57,389 nucleotides of DNA from Flavobacterium sp. UBA5153 (GCA_002413745.1 DHXP01000015.1:1-57389), one strand, 5' to 3'. Positions 25,650 to 34,233 are shown, counted from the stretch's first letter. Notes: generated from the sequence alone by a model not told the origin. Translations and numbers: made by a program.

Positions 25650-26498
25650 CTAGAAGCTGAAATCCAATCCTATCCCAAAAACTTCCCTTACTTGAACTGC
25701 TTTTACGGCATTGTCGTCATAAATAGTCTGTAAGGCTATATTGGTCGACATATATCTGTTAATTTTCATCACGACATTCATCTGATAATCGACGTCAATA
25801 TTTTGCGGATTATCTAAATAATTGGAATATAGATTCAGTCTGTTTTCTACTTTTACATTTGCCATTACATTTAATTTATAATAGGCTGAAACACTTGCTC
25901 CAAATTCAAATCGTGAAGAATCACCTTGTAAAACACCAAATGAGGAACCTAAAAGGGTGTACTTGCTGTCGACCAAAATTAATCTGGGAGTAATTGGTGC
26001 AATATTGATGCTCAAATTTTCATCCTTTTTCCATAACATACCGGGGCCAAATTGGAAATAGGCAGGCGAAAAAAAGTGTGAAACTTCAAATCCGTTTCTA
26101 TCAAAACCACTATCCATTTGCGTTTTTAAGTTAAAAAAAACGGAGTAATACCACTGCCCAGAGGCTTTCTTTCCCCAAAGTGAGTTCAACTCTAATCGGT
26201 CGTCAGTTTTTGCGGTTTTTGCTGCTTCCTTTATTTTGGTTAAACCATAAGCCACTATGATTTTTGTGTCCCAAAGCACATCATCTTTTTTATAATTGAA
26301 ATCATAATTCAGTCCTAAATTTCCGGCAATGCTCGAAGTTCCGCCAGCCAACCACTCTGCATTAAAAGCGGATTGATTAAAAAGCAGGAGAAAATTCCCT
26401 CCTTTTTTCCAAAGTTTCGTGGAGTCTTTTACTGTTTCTTGTGCGTTTGCTGAAAATACACCCAGAATAAAAGCGAGATAAAATACTGTCTTTTTCAT
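25650..26498 (-). CDS. DUF3078-domain outer-membrane protein
   Basis: A 282-residue exported protein: signal peptide MKKTVFYLAFILGVFSANA, then QETVKDSTKLWKKGGNFLLLFNQSAFNAEW, typical of DUF3078 in Bacteroidota. Alternating hydrophobic and polar strands ending in FGIGLDFSF suggest a small outer-membrane beta-barrel. Start chosen at the ATG at 26498 because the signal peptide begins there; the ORF extends 50 codons further up with non-signal sequence that overlaps the upstream gene. It follows the DUF2480 gene on the same strand after a 43-bp gap. Function unknown. Confidence 0.85.
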   Translation of the reverse strand: MKKTVFYLAFILGVFSANAQETVKDSTKLWKKGGNFLLLFNQSAFNAEWLAGGTSSIAGNLGLNYDFNYKKDDVLWDTKIIVAYGLTKIKEAAKTAKTDDRLELNSLWGKKASGQWYYSVFFNLKTQMDSGFDRNGFEVSHFFSPAYFQFGPGMLWKKDENLSINIAPITPRLILVDSKYTLLGSSFGVLQGDSSRFEFGASVSAYYKLNVMANVKVENRLNLYSNYLDNPQNIDVDYQMNVVMKINRYMSTNIALQTIYDDNAVKAVQVREVFGIGLDFSF

Positions 26499-26541
26499 TT
26501 TTACTGTTTTGGAAAAGTAAAGATAAGAAAAACCAAAAAAA

Positions 26542-27054
26542 TTATCCTTTTTTCTGGGCTTTAAAAAGGGGTACGGCTGAACATGCCTCGCCATACATAA
26601 TACTTCGGGCAAAGGGCTGCAAATAGTGGGCTGCCAAAATATACGCACGCATTGGCACTGGTTTTTTCGAACAGCCTTTTATAATGACAGCCTTGTTTTT
26701 ATAAACCGAATAATCAATTTTGGAAAGTATTTCCTCGTACAATGATGAATCTAAATCTTCAATGTTTCCGTTCACGATTTTCTTGGCAAATGGCGCTAAT
26801 TGAATCGCAACCAAAATAGAAGCCCAAGCGGGAACAATGGCATCGGTGCTGCAATTAATGGAAACATATTGATCTTGGTATTGCGGCCAATCGTGATTTT
26901 TAAGATGTTCTCTAAAGTCTTTTTCCTTTAATAAAAAACCGTCAATAAGCCACTGCGAAATATCAATTTGCGTACGAATTCCCTTTAGATAATAGTCTTC
27001 AAGATCGAAAACTTCCAAGGCACTATTGGCCACTTTGTTGATTATTTCTTCCAT
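26542..27054 (-). CDS. DUF2480 family protein
   Basis: A 170-residue cytoplasmic protein of the DUF2480 family, which is found with suf genes in Bacteroidota. Recognisable parts are VFDLEDYY near the N terminus, KDFREHLKNHDWPQYQDQYVSINCSTDAIVPAWA and VIIKGCSKKPVP with conserved cysteines. The cysteines (in SINCSTD and KGCSKK) could bind a metal or cluster. It is the last clear member of the block sufS - lipoprotein - sufE - DUF59 - DUF2480; a hairpin repeat lies in the gap upstream. Its role in Fe-S assembly is inferred from context only. Confidence 0.85.
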   Translation of the reverse strand: MEEIINKVANSALEVFDLEDYYLKGIRTQIDISQWLIDGFLLKEKDFREHLKNHDWPQYQDQYVSINCSTDAIVPAWASILVAIQLAPFAKKIVNGNIEDLDSSLYEEILSKIDYSVYKNKAVIIKGCSKKPVPMRAYILAAHYLQPFARSIMYGEACSAVPLFKAQKKG

Positions 27055-27061
27055 TTAAAAA

Positions 27062-27113
27062 GTTTAAAGTTTCAGGTTTAAAGTTTCAAGTTGAGCAACC
27101 TGAAACGTTAAAC
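27062..27113. repeat. Hairpin repeat GTTTAAAGTTTCAGGTT
   Basis: GTTTAAAGTTTCAGGTT (27062-27078) pairs with AACCTGAAACGTTAAAC (27097-27113), 16 of 17 positions, around an 18-nt loop. The same arm sequence flanks the four-helix-bundle gene at 32733-33122. It lies between the DUF59 and DUF2480 genes and contains no ORF. Confidence 0.75.
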
Positions 27114-27125
27114 TTGAAACAAATT

Positions 27126-27449
27126 TTAGAGCATTCCTAGTTCTAACTTAGCTTCTTCGCTCATTAAATCCTTGCTCCAAGGCGGATCAAACGTGATTTC
27201 GACTTCGGCATCTTTTACATTAGGGATCGATTTTACCTTTTCTTCCACTTCCCTTGGTAAACTTTCGGCAACCGGACAGTTGGGAGAGGTGAGCGTCATC
27301 AGAATTTTTACCTCATAATCGGTACTTACCAAAACGTCGTAAATTAGCCCTAATTCATATATATCAACAGGAATTTCGGGGTCATAAATGGTTTTTAGTT
27401 TTTCCACGATTTCTATTCCCAGCAAATTGGTGTCTATTTTTTGTTCCAT
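27126..27449 (-). CDS. DUF59/MIP18-family Fe-S assembly factor (SufT-like)
   Basis: A 107-residue protein of the MIP18/DUF59 family, which helps deliver Fe-S clusters. Signature stretches are KTIYDPEIPVDIYELGLIYD, then MTLTSPNCPVAESLPREVEEKV with the reactive cysteine, and VEITFDPPWSKDLMSEEAKLELGML. Start taken at the ATG at 27449. An ATG four codons upstream (27461) lies inside a REP-like repeat (27457-27485) and is less likely. It follows sufE in the same direction. The name SufT is inferred from the neighbourhood. Confidence 0.9.
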   Translation of the reverse strand: MEQKIDTNLLGIEIVEKLKTIYDPEIPVDIYELGLIYDVLVSTDYEVKILMTLTSPNCPVAESLPREVEEKVKSIPNVKDAEVEITFDPPWSKDLMSEEAKLELGML

Positions 27450-27456
27450 AATTTTT

Positions 27457-27485
27457 GTCATTGCGAGGCACGAAGCAATCTCGCG
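27457..27485. repeat. REP-like palindromic repeat
   Basis: GTCATTGCGAGGCACGAAGC followed by AATCTCGCG is the well-known intergenic repeat type of many bacterial genomes. GCGAG (27463-27467) pairs with CTCGC (27480-27484), and ATTGC with GCAAT. It separates sufE from the DUF59 gene. Confidence 0.65.
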
Positions 27486-27500
27486 TTATTTCTCATTTTA

Positions 27501-27920
27501 TTATTTTTTTGCGTCGAAAGCCAATGCGTACATTTTTATGTTTTTTATCATCGAAACCAATCCATTGGCACGAGTTGGCGACAAATGTTCTTTTAATCCT
27601 ATTTTGTCAATGAAATCCATATCGGCAGCCAAAATATCGGTAGCGGTTTGGTTCGAGAAAACCCGGATTAATATTGCGATAATTCCCTTGGTCAAAATCG
27701 CGTCACTATCGGCGGTGAAAATAATTTTGTTTCCATCTTTTTCGCCGTGCAACCAAACTTTCGACTGGCATCCCTTAATGAGATTTTCATCGGTTTTGTA
27801 TTCTTCCTTGATTAAAGGTAAATTTTTACCCAAATCAATAATGTATTCATAGCGTTGCATCCAATCGTCAAACATCGAGAACTCGTCTATTATCTCTTCT
27901 TGTATTTCTTTAATCTTCAT
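27501..27920 (-). CDS. sufE: Sulfur acceptor SufE
   Basis: A 139-residue SufE protein that takes persulfide sulfur from SufS. The sulfur-accepting cysteine is in LIKGCQSKVWL, and the C-terminal helices contain LSPTRANGLVSMIKNIK, typical for the family. It is transcribed with sufS; a small lipoprotein gene lies between the two. Two bases separate it from the stop of that gene. Length is normal. Confidence 0.95.
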   Translation of the reverse strand: MKIKEIQEEIIDEFSMFDDWMQRYEYIIDLGKNLPLIKEEYKTDENLIKGCQSKVWLHGEKDGNKIIFTADSDAILTKGIIAILIRVFSNQTATDILAADMDFIDKIGLKEHLSPTRANGLVSMIKNIKMYALAFDAKK

Positions 27921-27922
27921 TA

Positions 27923-28354
27923 TTATTTTTTTGCAAATGAATTTATTTTATCGACTAATTTTTTGATGGCTTCCGGAGGATAACCATGATCGAAAGCCGT
28001 GGTTTCATAAGTCTTGTCCTTGTAGACAATTTTTAAATTGGCTATAGCCGCTCCGTCATGAAAACGTTTTTCGGTTGGTGCTTTTAAAGTGGCCAAACTA
28101 TCCAATTTGACAGCTTCAAAATAGCCAACCAATTCCTTCCAGTTTTTATCAGAAATTTTTGTTGCAACTGGCGTGTCGTTGCCGCTTCTGTCTTTCGAAA
28201 CGGTTACCATTTGGTTTTGGATAGTTATCTTTTGATAAAAACCCCTGGTGTTTGCGGTATATTCCAAAACAGCGTCTTTCATATCATTTTTTGTTTGACT
28301 AGAACAACTTTTTCCAAGAAAAACACTCAAAAAAATCATGGCAAATAGTTTCAT
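27923..28354 (-). CDS. Small lipoprotein between sufS and sufE
   Basis: A 143-residue predicted lipoprotein or exported protein: MKLFAMIFLSVFLGKSCSSQ with a lipobox-like GKSC. The mature part contains VLEYTANTRGFYQKITIQNQ and DHGYPPEAIKKLVDKINSF, a pattern I recognise only as a Bacteroidota family of unknown function. It is embedded in the operon: 11 bp after sufS and 2 bp before sufE. The exported location makes a direct part in cytoplasmic Fe-S assembly unlikely. Confidence 0.75.
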   Translation of the reverse strand: MKLFAMIFLSVFLGKSCSSQTKNDMKDAVLEYTANTRGFYQKITIQNQMVTVSKDRSGNDTPVATKISDKNWKELVGYFEAVKLDSLATLKAPTEKRFHDGAAIANLKIVYKDKTYETTAFDHGYPPEAIKKLVDKINSFAKK

Positions 28355-28365
28355 GGTATTTTGTT

Positions 28366-29580
28366 TTAAGATAACATTAGTTGTGCTTTTTTCACTGCTT
28401 CCACCATAACGTCAATTTCTTCTTTGGTATTATAAAATGAAAACGAAGCTCGTATCGTTCCCGGTATTTTGAAAAAATCCATAATGGGTTGCGTGCAATG
28501 GTGTCCGGTTCGAACCGCTATTCCCAGTTTGTCTATAATCGTGCCAATGTCATACGGATGAACTTCTCCAATATTAAACGAAATCACCGATGTTTTTTCC
28601 TTGGCTGTGCCAAAAATTTTCATTCCTTCGATTTCCAATAAGCGTTTTGTCCCGTATTCGACCAATTCTTTTTCCTGTTTTTGAATGTTGTCAAAACCAA
28701 CGGAATTCAAATAATCAACGGCGGTTCCCAGCACAATTCCACCGGCAATATTTGGCGTTCCCGCTTCAAATTTATGTGGTAAATCGGCATAGGTGGTTTT
28801 CTCGAAAGTCACTTCCTTGATCATTTCGCCGCCACCTTGATAGGGTGGCAATTTGTTGAGCCAAGCTTCTTTTCCGTATAAAATTCCGGTTCCTGTTGGA
28901 CCACACATTTTGTGTCCCGAAAAAACATAAAAATCACAATCCAATTCCTGAACGTTGGGTTTGAGATGTGGAACGGCTTGCGCTCCGTCAATCAAAATCG
29001 CTGCGCCAAATTCGTGCGCTTTGTCGATCATATATTTGATGGGATTGATGGTTCCCAAAGCATTCGAGATATGATTCACCGTCACGATTTTAGTTTTATC
29101 CGACAACAATTTATCGAATTCGGCCATAATCAATTCGCCGTTTTCATTCATTGGAATCACCCGCAAAGTGGCTCCGGTTCGTTCGCACAACATTTGCCAA
29201 GGCACAATGTTGCTGTGATGTTCCATTGCCGAAACCAAAACTTCGTCACCCGCTTTTAATAGCGAGGCAAATCCATTGGCAACAGCATTAATTCCGTGTG
29301 TTGTTCCCGAAGTAAAAATCACTTCGTGAGCGAATTTCGCATTGATATGATTTTGAATTTTACCACGCGAAACTTCGTAAGCATCGGTTGCGAGTTGGCT
29401 CAAAGTATGCACGCCACGATGGATATTGGCATTGATTTCCTGATAATATTCTGCAATCGCATCGATCACGATTTGTGGTTTTTGCGATGTGGCTCCGTTG
29501 TCAAAATAAACCAACGGTTTTCCGTTTACGGTTCTGGAAAGTATTGGAAAATCGGCTCTAATTTTATTTATATCTAACAT
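28366..29580 (-). CDS. sufS: Cysteine desulfurase SufS
   Basis: A 404-residue PLP enzyme (class II cysteine desulfurase) that makes persulfide from cysteine. Motifs are YFDNGATSQKP near the start, THGINAVANG, the PLP lysine in FSGHKMCGPTG, and the persulfide cysteine in VRTGHHCTQP near the C terminus. It heads the second suf block (sufS - lipoprotein - sufE - DUF59 - DUF2480). A possible promoter on the minus strand, TTG (complement of 29727-29729), 23 bp, TACTTTTG (complement of 29696-29703), lies about 115 bp upstream of the ATG. Confidence 0.96.
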   Translation of the reverse strand: MLDINKIRADFPILSRTVNGKPLVYFDNGATSQKPQIVIDAIAEYYQEINANIHRGVHTLSQLATDAYEVSRGKIQNHINAKFAHEVIFTSGTTHGINAVANGFASLLKAGDEVLVSAMEHHSNIVPWQMLCERTGATLRVIPMNENGELIMAEFDKLLSDKTKIVTVNHISNALGTINPIKYMIDKAHEFGAAILIDGAQAVPHLKPNVQELDCDFYVFSGHKMCGPTGTGILYGKEAWLNKLPPYQGGGEMIKEVTFEKTTYADLPHKFEAGTPNIAGGIVLGTAVDYLNSVGFDNIQKQEKELVEYGTKRLLEIEGMKIFGTAKEKTSVISFNIGEVHPYDIGTIIDKLGIAVRTGHHCTQPIMDFFKIPGTIRASFSFYNTKEEIDVMVEAVKKAQLMLS

Positions 29581-29761
29581 TTTACCTGCTTATTTTTATT
29601 GTTTTTTATTGGTCAGATAGAACGCCAATAATCAACATTTTTTTAGATAATCCAATTTATCATTGGCGTTTCTCTATTTAGAAAAATTCTAAATACAAAA
29701 GTAATATATTTGAAACGACTTTTTAGCAAACATTTGTTAATAAATCCGAACTTTTCTTATG

Positions 29762-29831
29762 CCATATAAGGCATTTAAGGTCATTTAGTTCGTTTGTGTT
29801 TTTATTATATTTCCTTAAATGCCTTATATGG
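29762..29831. repeat. 19-bp perfect inverted repeat between sufS and a serine hydrolase gene
   Basis: CCATATAAGGCATTTAAGG (29762-29780) and CCTTAAATGCCTTATATGG (29813-29831) match perfectly in inverted orientation around a 32-nt loop. It sits in the divergent gap between sufS and the serine hydrolase, about 40 bp before the latter's ATG. Candidate roles are an operator, a leader hairpin or a small repeat element. Confidence 0.75.
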
Positions 29832-29871
29832 TAAATTTTCTTAACTTGCATTCTCTTGTAATTCTCTTCTT

Positions 29872-31269
29872 ATGAAAAAAATCTTCAAAATTCTTGGTCT
29901 TGCCCTTTTAGTGTTTTTAGTTTATTTTGGATATATTTCTTATCCCAAGCTGGATTTGATTTCCGGCTTTTCAGCCAAAAGCGTGGCTTCGGGTCATTTC
30001 ATCGACAACCGTTCGCAGGAAATGATTGAAAAAGGAGACAATGACATCGATATGATAAAGTTGTCCAAAAACAAAATTGACGAAAACGGAAAATCCGCAT
30101 CGTCTACCGTTTATGGATTAAAAGAAAAAAAAGCCATTTACCGCGAGGGTTTGGGAGCGACTTTAATCAATGATGATTTTAATGTTTCGAAACCGTATGA
30201 AGTTCCGAAAAGAACAAAATTGGAAAATAATTTGACTTTTCCGTACGGCAACAACGAACCGAAGGCCAGCCTGCCGAATGGCATGGACACGGTTTTTGCC
30301 AATGTTGATTATCCAAAACTGGAGAAAGCTGTCGCCAATGCTTTCGACACTAAAGGAGACTCGAGCCTAAAAGGCGAACAGGCGAAGCAAAAAAAGAAAA
30401 GAACGCGTTCGGTTCTGGTCGTTTATAAAGACAAAATCATTGCCGAAAAATACGATACCGGTTTCAACAAAAACTCCAAAATATTGGGTTGGTCAATGAC
30501 CAAAAGCATCACCAGCGCGATTTTTGGAATCTTGCAAAAACAGGGGAAAATAGACGTTTCAAAACCCGCTCCCGTTGCCGAATGGGCCAACGACGAACGG
30601 GCAAAAATCACCATCGCCAATTTGCTCAATATGAACAGTGGCTTGGAATGGGAAGAAGATTACACCAAGATTTCCGATGTGACAAAAATGCTTTTTCTTG
30701 ACGCCGATATGAGTCAGGCGCAATTGATAAAACCGACACAATTCAAACCCAATACCCATTGGAATTATTCCTCGGGAACGACTAATTTGCTGTCGGGAAT
30801 TTTGAGAAAACAGTTCAAAACGCACCAAGAATATTTAGATTTTTGGTATTCGGCATTGATTGACAAGATTGGGATGAACTCAATGCTGATCGAAACGGAT
30901 ATGGCCGGGAATTATGTGGGTTCTTCTTACAGCTGGGCTACGACGCGCGATTGGTCAAAATTTGGATTGTTGTATTTGCACAAAGGCAACTGGAACGGGG
31001 AACAAATTCTGGACGAAAGCTGGGTGCGATTTGCCGCAACGCCAACAAACACTTCCAATGGAAGATATGGCGCCCACTTTTGGCTGAATGCCGGCGGACA
31101 TTTTCCCGATGTTCCAAGAGATATGTTTCATTGCAGCGGTTACCAAGGGCAAATGGTTTTCATCATTCCGTCGCTGGATTTGGTCATCGTAAGAATGGGC
31201 TTGACCGAAGAACCTGAATTCGATTTTAACGGCTTTTTGAAAGGGATAATCTTATCAATAAAAAAATAA
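29872..31269 (+). CDS. Serine hydrolase, beta-lactamase/class C family
   Basis: A 465-residue protein with an N-terminal membrane anchor or uncleaved signal (about 5-25). The penicillin-binding-protein-like catalytic domain starts around 165: SMTKS provides the SxxK nucleophile, YSSG the Y-x-N-like second motif, and HCSGYQGQ the third. It resembles esterase EstB or 6-aminohexanoate-dimer hydrolase-type enzymes, not true beta-lactamases. It is the only plus-strand gene within the suf region and separates sufABCD from sufSE. A strong hairpin follows. Substrate unknown. Confidence 0.85.
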   Translation: MKKIFKILGLALLVFLVYFGYISYPKLDLISGFSAKSVASGHFIDNRSQEMIEKGDNDIDMIKLSKNKIDENGKSASSTVYGLKEKKAIYREGLGATLINDDFNVSKPYEVPKRTKLENNLTFPYGNNEPKASLPNGMDTVFANVDYPKLEKAVANAFDTKGDSSLKGEQAKQKKKRTRSVLVVYKDKIIAEKYDTGFNKNSKILGWSMTKSITSAIFGILQKQGKIDVSKPAPVAEWANDERAKITIANLLNMNSGLEWEEDYTKISDVTKMLFLDADMSQAQLIKPTQFKPNTHWNYSSGTTNLLSGILRKQFKTHQEYLDFWYSALIDKIGMNSMLIETDMAGNYVGSSYSWATTRDWSKFGLLYLHKGNWNGEQILDESWVRFAATPTNTSNGRYGAHFWLNAGGHFPDVPRDMFHCSGYQGQMVFIIPSLDLVIVRMGLTEEPEFDFNGFLKGIILSIKK

Positions 31270-31300
31270 ACTTAACCACAAAGCACACAAAATAAAAACA

Positions 31301-31342
31301 CAAAGGGCACAAAGTTCTGTAACAAACTTTGCGCCCTTTGCG
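31301..31342. terminator. Strong hairpin between the serine hydrolase and sufD
   Basis: CAAAGGGCACAAAGTT (31301-31316) pairs with AACTTTGCGCCCTTTG (31325-31340) with a single mismatch and an 8-nt loop. It can terminate both convergent units. Confidence 0.75.
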
Positions 31343-31373
31343 TAAATCTTAGCTAACCTTGCGGTTAAAAATT

Positions 31374-32690
31374 CTACAAATCAAATCCCATTTTCACGCC
31401 CAATTTCATGGCGATGATTTTGGTGATTCGTTGTTTGAGTTCCGGTATTTTGATGCTTTCGATTACTGCATTCGAGAAGGCATACATCAATAAAGCTTTA
31501 GCTTCTTTCTTTGGAATTCCACGCGATTGCATATAGAACATCGCCGTTTCGTCGAGTTGCCCAATCGTGCAACCATGGGAACATTTCACGTCGTCGGCAT
31601 AAATCTCCAGTTGCGGTTTGGCATTTATAGTGGCTTTGTCGCTCAACAAAATGTTATTGCTTTTCTGGAAAGCGTTGGTTTTTTGGGCTTCTCTTTCCAC
31701 AAAAATCTTTCCGTTAAAAACTCCTGTCGAACGGTCTGAATAAATTCCTTTGTAATCCTGGTGGCTTTCACAATTGGGTTGCGAGTGTTGCACCAAAGTA
31801 TAATGATCCACGTGTTGCTTGCCGCCAATAATTGTGATTCCGTTGAGATTGCTGACGATTCTTTCTCCAAAATGATAAAAATTCAGGTTGTTTCTGGTCA
31901 GGTTTCCACCAAAGCAAAAAGTGTTTACCGACACATTGGTTTCCTGTTTTTGGGAAACATAAGTATTGTCTATTAGATTGGCTTCGAGACCGTCATTTTG
32001 GATTTTATAATAATCGACAATGGCGCGTTTCTGCGCAAAAATCTCCGTAACCGAATTGGTCAAAACAGGATTATCGTTTAAACTTTGGTGTCTTTCGATG
32101 ATTTGAACGTGTGAATTTTCTCCAACAATTATCAAATTTCTTGGTTGAACCATAAGTGCTGCTTCATTGCCTGTCGAGAAATACATTATCTCGATGGGTT
32201 TTCGAACCACGGTGCTTTTTGGAATATTGATGTACGCACCTTCATTGGCAAAAGCCGTATTCAAGGAAGTCAAACTCTCGTCTTTGCTGGCAATTTTGTT
32301 ATAATAGTTGTCGATAACCATTTTGTATTTTGGCTTGTTCAATGCCGATGACATCAGGCAAACATCAATTCCTTCGTGAGTGGTCGAGGACAAAAACGAA
32401 CTGAAAACGCCATCGATAAAGACTATTTTATAGGTGTCGATTTCGTGGATGAAATATTTTTTCACGTCGGCAAATTCTACCGCACTTTCGCTTTTTGAAA
32501 ATACGGTAAAGTCGTTTTTTAAAACTGCATTTAGCGAAGTGTATTTCCAGGATTCTTCTTTTTTAGTCGGGAAGCCTTTGTTTTCAAAGTTTTTTATGGC
32601 TTGGGAACGCACATCGTGAAGGGATGAAGAAGTATCGATACTTTCTTCAAAAGCCATAAAAGACGACAGTAATTTTTCTTTTAATTCCAT
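31374..32690 (-). CDS. sufD: Fe-S cluster scaffold subunit SufD
   Basis: A 438-residue SufD, which with SufB and SufC forms the scaffold on which clusters are built. Typical parts are GFPTKKEESWKYTSL in the N-terminal helix, a beta-helix core, and the C-terminal KCSHGCTIGQLDETAMFYMQSRGIPKKEA. It is the last gene of the first suf block. A four-helix-bundle gene separates it from sufC. Length and motifs are complete. Confidence 0.95.
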   Translation of the reverse strand: MELKEKLLSSFMAFEESIDTSSSLHDVRSQAIKNFENKGFPTKKEESWKYTSLNAVLKNDFTVFSKSESAVEFADVKKYFIHEIDTYKIVFIDGVFSSFLSSTTHEGIDVCLMSSALNKPKYKMVIDNYYNKIASKDESLTSLNTAFANEGAYINIPKSTVVRKPIEIMYFSTGNEAALMVQPRNLIIVGENSHVQIIERHQSLNDNPVLTNSVTEIFAQKRAIVDYYKIQNDGLEANLIDNTYVSQKQETNVSVNTFCFGGNLTRNNLNFYHFGERIVSNLNGITIIGGKQHVDHYTLVQHSQPNCESHQDYKGIYSDRSTGVFNGKIFVEREAQKTNAFQKSNNILLSDKATINAKPQLEIYADDVKCSHGCTIGQLDETAMFYMQSRGIPKKEAKALLMYAFSNAVIESIKIPELKQRITKIIAMKLGVKMGFDL

Positions 32691-32697
32691 TTTTTTT

Positions 32698-33196
32698 GTT
32701 TCAGGTTTAAAGTTTAAAGTTTCAGGTTTTGCCTATTGGAACTTATTCCCTTTGAAATCCTTCTTGTTAAGATAGGTGATAAAATTTTTAATTTTACCAC
32801 TCAAATTTTCGTAATCTTTTTTTAATAACTCGAATTTTGGTTCATTTATATAATCAAAATCAAAAACTCTATAAAGTTGAGATCTTGTTTCTCCAGCAGA
32901 ACCTTTGGCGACAGATAAAAATTGTCTAAACTCAATATTTCCATCTCTTTCAAAGCCTTCAGCAATATTGTCCATTACAGAGCCAGAGGAAGATTTAATC
33001 TGTTCTTTAAATCTAAAATCAGATTTCAATCCAGTTTCAACAGAAATTATATGTATCTCTTTTGCTAATCGTCTGGCTTCTTGCCAAATTTCTAAATCTT
33101 CAAATCTGTTTATTGTAGCCATATATTATTTGTTTTTTATTTGATTCAAGTTTAAGGTTACTCAACTTGAAACTAAAAAAACTTGAAACCTGAAAC
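32698..33196. repeat. Inverted repeats bracketing a four-helix-bundle gene
   Basis: GTTTCAGGTTTAAAGTTT (32698-32715) and AAACTTGAAACCTGAAAC (33179-33196) are inverted repeats matching at 16 of 18 positions, on both sides of the gene at 32733-33122. The left arm is followed by a second GTTTCAGGTTT (32719-32729). The right side has a further small hairpin (33147-33169, TCAAGTT/AACTTGA). The transcript of the suf operon would pair these arms and loop out the gene. Confidence 0.75.
32733..33122 (-). CDS. Four-helix-bundle protein (23S rRNA intervening-sequence protein family)
   Basis: A 129-residue protein of the IVP/S23 four-helix-bundle family (related to Avd). Signature: FEDLEIWQEARRLAKEIH, then FKEQIKSSSGSVMDNIAEGFE, and FRQFLSVAKGSAGETRSQL. 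Members are known from intervening sequences in bacterial 23S rRNA and from diversity-generating retroelements; molecular function is unclear but binding of nucleic acid is likely given the basic surface. Here it lies between sufC and sufD, bracketed by inverted repeats. A relative (not a recent duplicate) is at 35961-36329. Confidence 0.88.
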   Translation of the reverse strand: MATINRFEDLEIWQEARRLAKEIHIISVETGLKSDFRFKEQIKSSSGSVMDNIAEGFERDGNIEFRQFLSVAKGSAGETRSQLYRVFDFDYINEPKFELLKKDYENLSGKIKNFITYLNKKDFKGNKFQ

Positions 33197-33201
33197 CAAT
33201 T

Positions 33202-33948
33202 TTAGTTCTCCGCTTTAATCCAGTCGTATCCTTTTTCTTCCAATTCGTAGGCCAATTCTTTTCCGCCCGATTTCACGATTTTTCCGTTGTATAAAACGTG
33301 AACAAAATCAGGAACAATATAGTCCAAAAGTCTTTGGTAGTGCGTGATTAGGATGATGGCATTTTTGTCACTTTTGAGTTTGTTTACGCCATTGGCAACA
33401 ATTCTCAAGGCATCAATATCCAGTCCAGAATCGGTTTCGTCAAGAATGGCGAGTTTTGGTTCGAGCATTGCCATTTGGAAAATTTCGTTACGTTTTTTCT
33501 CTCCACCCGAAAAACCTTCATTTATGGAACGAGACAAAAATTTTCGGTCTATTTCCAATAATTCCGATTTAGAACGAATGAGTTTCAGCATTTCGTTAGC
33601 TGGCATTTCTCCCAGTTTGTTGGCTTTGCGGGTTTCGTTGATTGCCGCTCTCATAAAATTGGTTACCGAAACTCCGGGAATTTCAACAGGATATTGAAAC
33701 GAAAGAAAAACACCTTTATGCGCTCTTTCTTCCGGAGCCAATTCCGAAATATCTTCCCCGTCCAAAAGGATTTCGCCTTCGGTCATCGTGTAGTTTTCGT
33801 TTCCGGCAATCACCGCTGAAAGCGTGCTTTTTCCGGCACCGTTTGGTCCCATAATCGCGTGAATTTCTCCCGCTTTTACCTCAAGATTGATTCCTTTTAA
33901 TATTTCTTTGTCTCCAATGGAGGCGTGTAAATTTTTTATTGATAACAT
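33202..33948 (-). CDS. sufC: Fe-S assembly ATPase SufC
   Basis: A 248-residue ABC-type ATPase. Walker [10 protein letters not shown], signature [11 protein letters not shown], Walker [12 protein letters not shown] and the H-loop [10 protein letters not shown] are all intact. SufC drives the SufBCD scaffold. Upstream, 12 bp away, ends the YoeB-type toxin gene that separates it from sufB; downstream lies the four-helix-bundle gene. Confidence 0.96.
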   Translation of the reverse strand: MLSIKNLHASIGDKEILKGINLEVKAGEIHAIMGPNGAGKSTLSAVIAGNENYTMTEGEILLDGEDISELAPEERAHKGVFLSFQYPVEIPGVSVTNFMRAAINETRKANKLGEMPANEMLKLIRSKSELLEIDRKFLSRSINEGFSGGEKKRNEIFQMAMLEPKLAILDETDSGLDIDALRIVANGVNKLKSDKNAIILITHYQRLLDYIVPDFVHVLYNGKIVKSGGKELAYELEEKGYDWIKAEN

Positions 33949-33960
33949 TGTTTGTTTTGT

Positions 33961-34233
33961 TTATTCGTAATGACCTTTTAATGAAATAATATTTAAGATT
34001 TCGATTGTTTTTTCATCAATAATTTCATAAATTATACGATGTTCTTGATTTATTTTTCTTGACCAAACACCTGAAAGATTGTATTTTAATGGCTCTGGTT
34101 TTCCAATGCCTTCAAAAGGGTTTTCTTGTATTGCTCTTAACAATTCAGAAATTTTTTTAAGAATAGATTTATTTCCTGTTTTAGTCCAAAATTCTAAATC
34201 TTTCTTGGCTTTGTTAGAAAATATTATTTCCAT
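33961..34233 (-). CDS. YoeB-type toxin (Txe/YoeB family)
   Basis: A 90-residue ribosome-dependent mRNA endonuclease of the YoeB type: MEIIFSNKAKKDLEFW, then NPFEGIGKPEPLKYNLSGVWSR, and the closing INQEHRIIYEI, EILNIISLKGHY. The catalytic Glu/Arg/His/Tyr positions (including HRIIY and the final HY) are present. It overlaps the antitoxin gene by 10 bp and sits between sufB and sufC, in the same direction as the operon. Confidence 0.9.
   Translation of the reverse strand: MEIIFSNKAKKDLEFWTKTGNKSILKKISELLRAIQENPFEGIGKPEPLKYNLSGVWSRKINQEHRIIYEIIDEKTIEILNIISLKGHYE

Noticed and set aside
27501-27852. Plus-strand ORF across sufE (27388-27852)
   Set aside because: Antisense to sufE and the DUF59 gene, both with complete family motifs.
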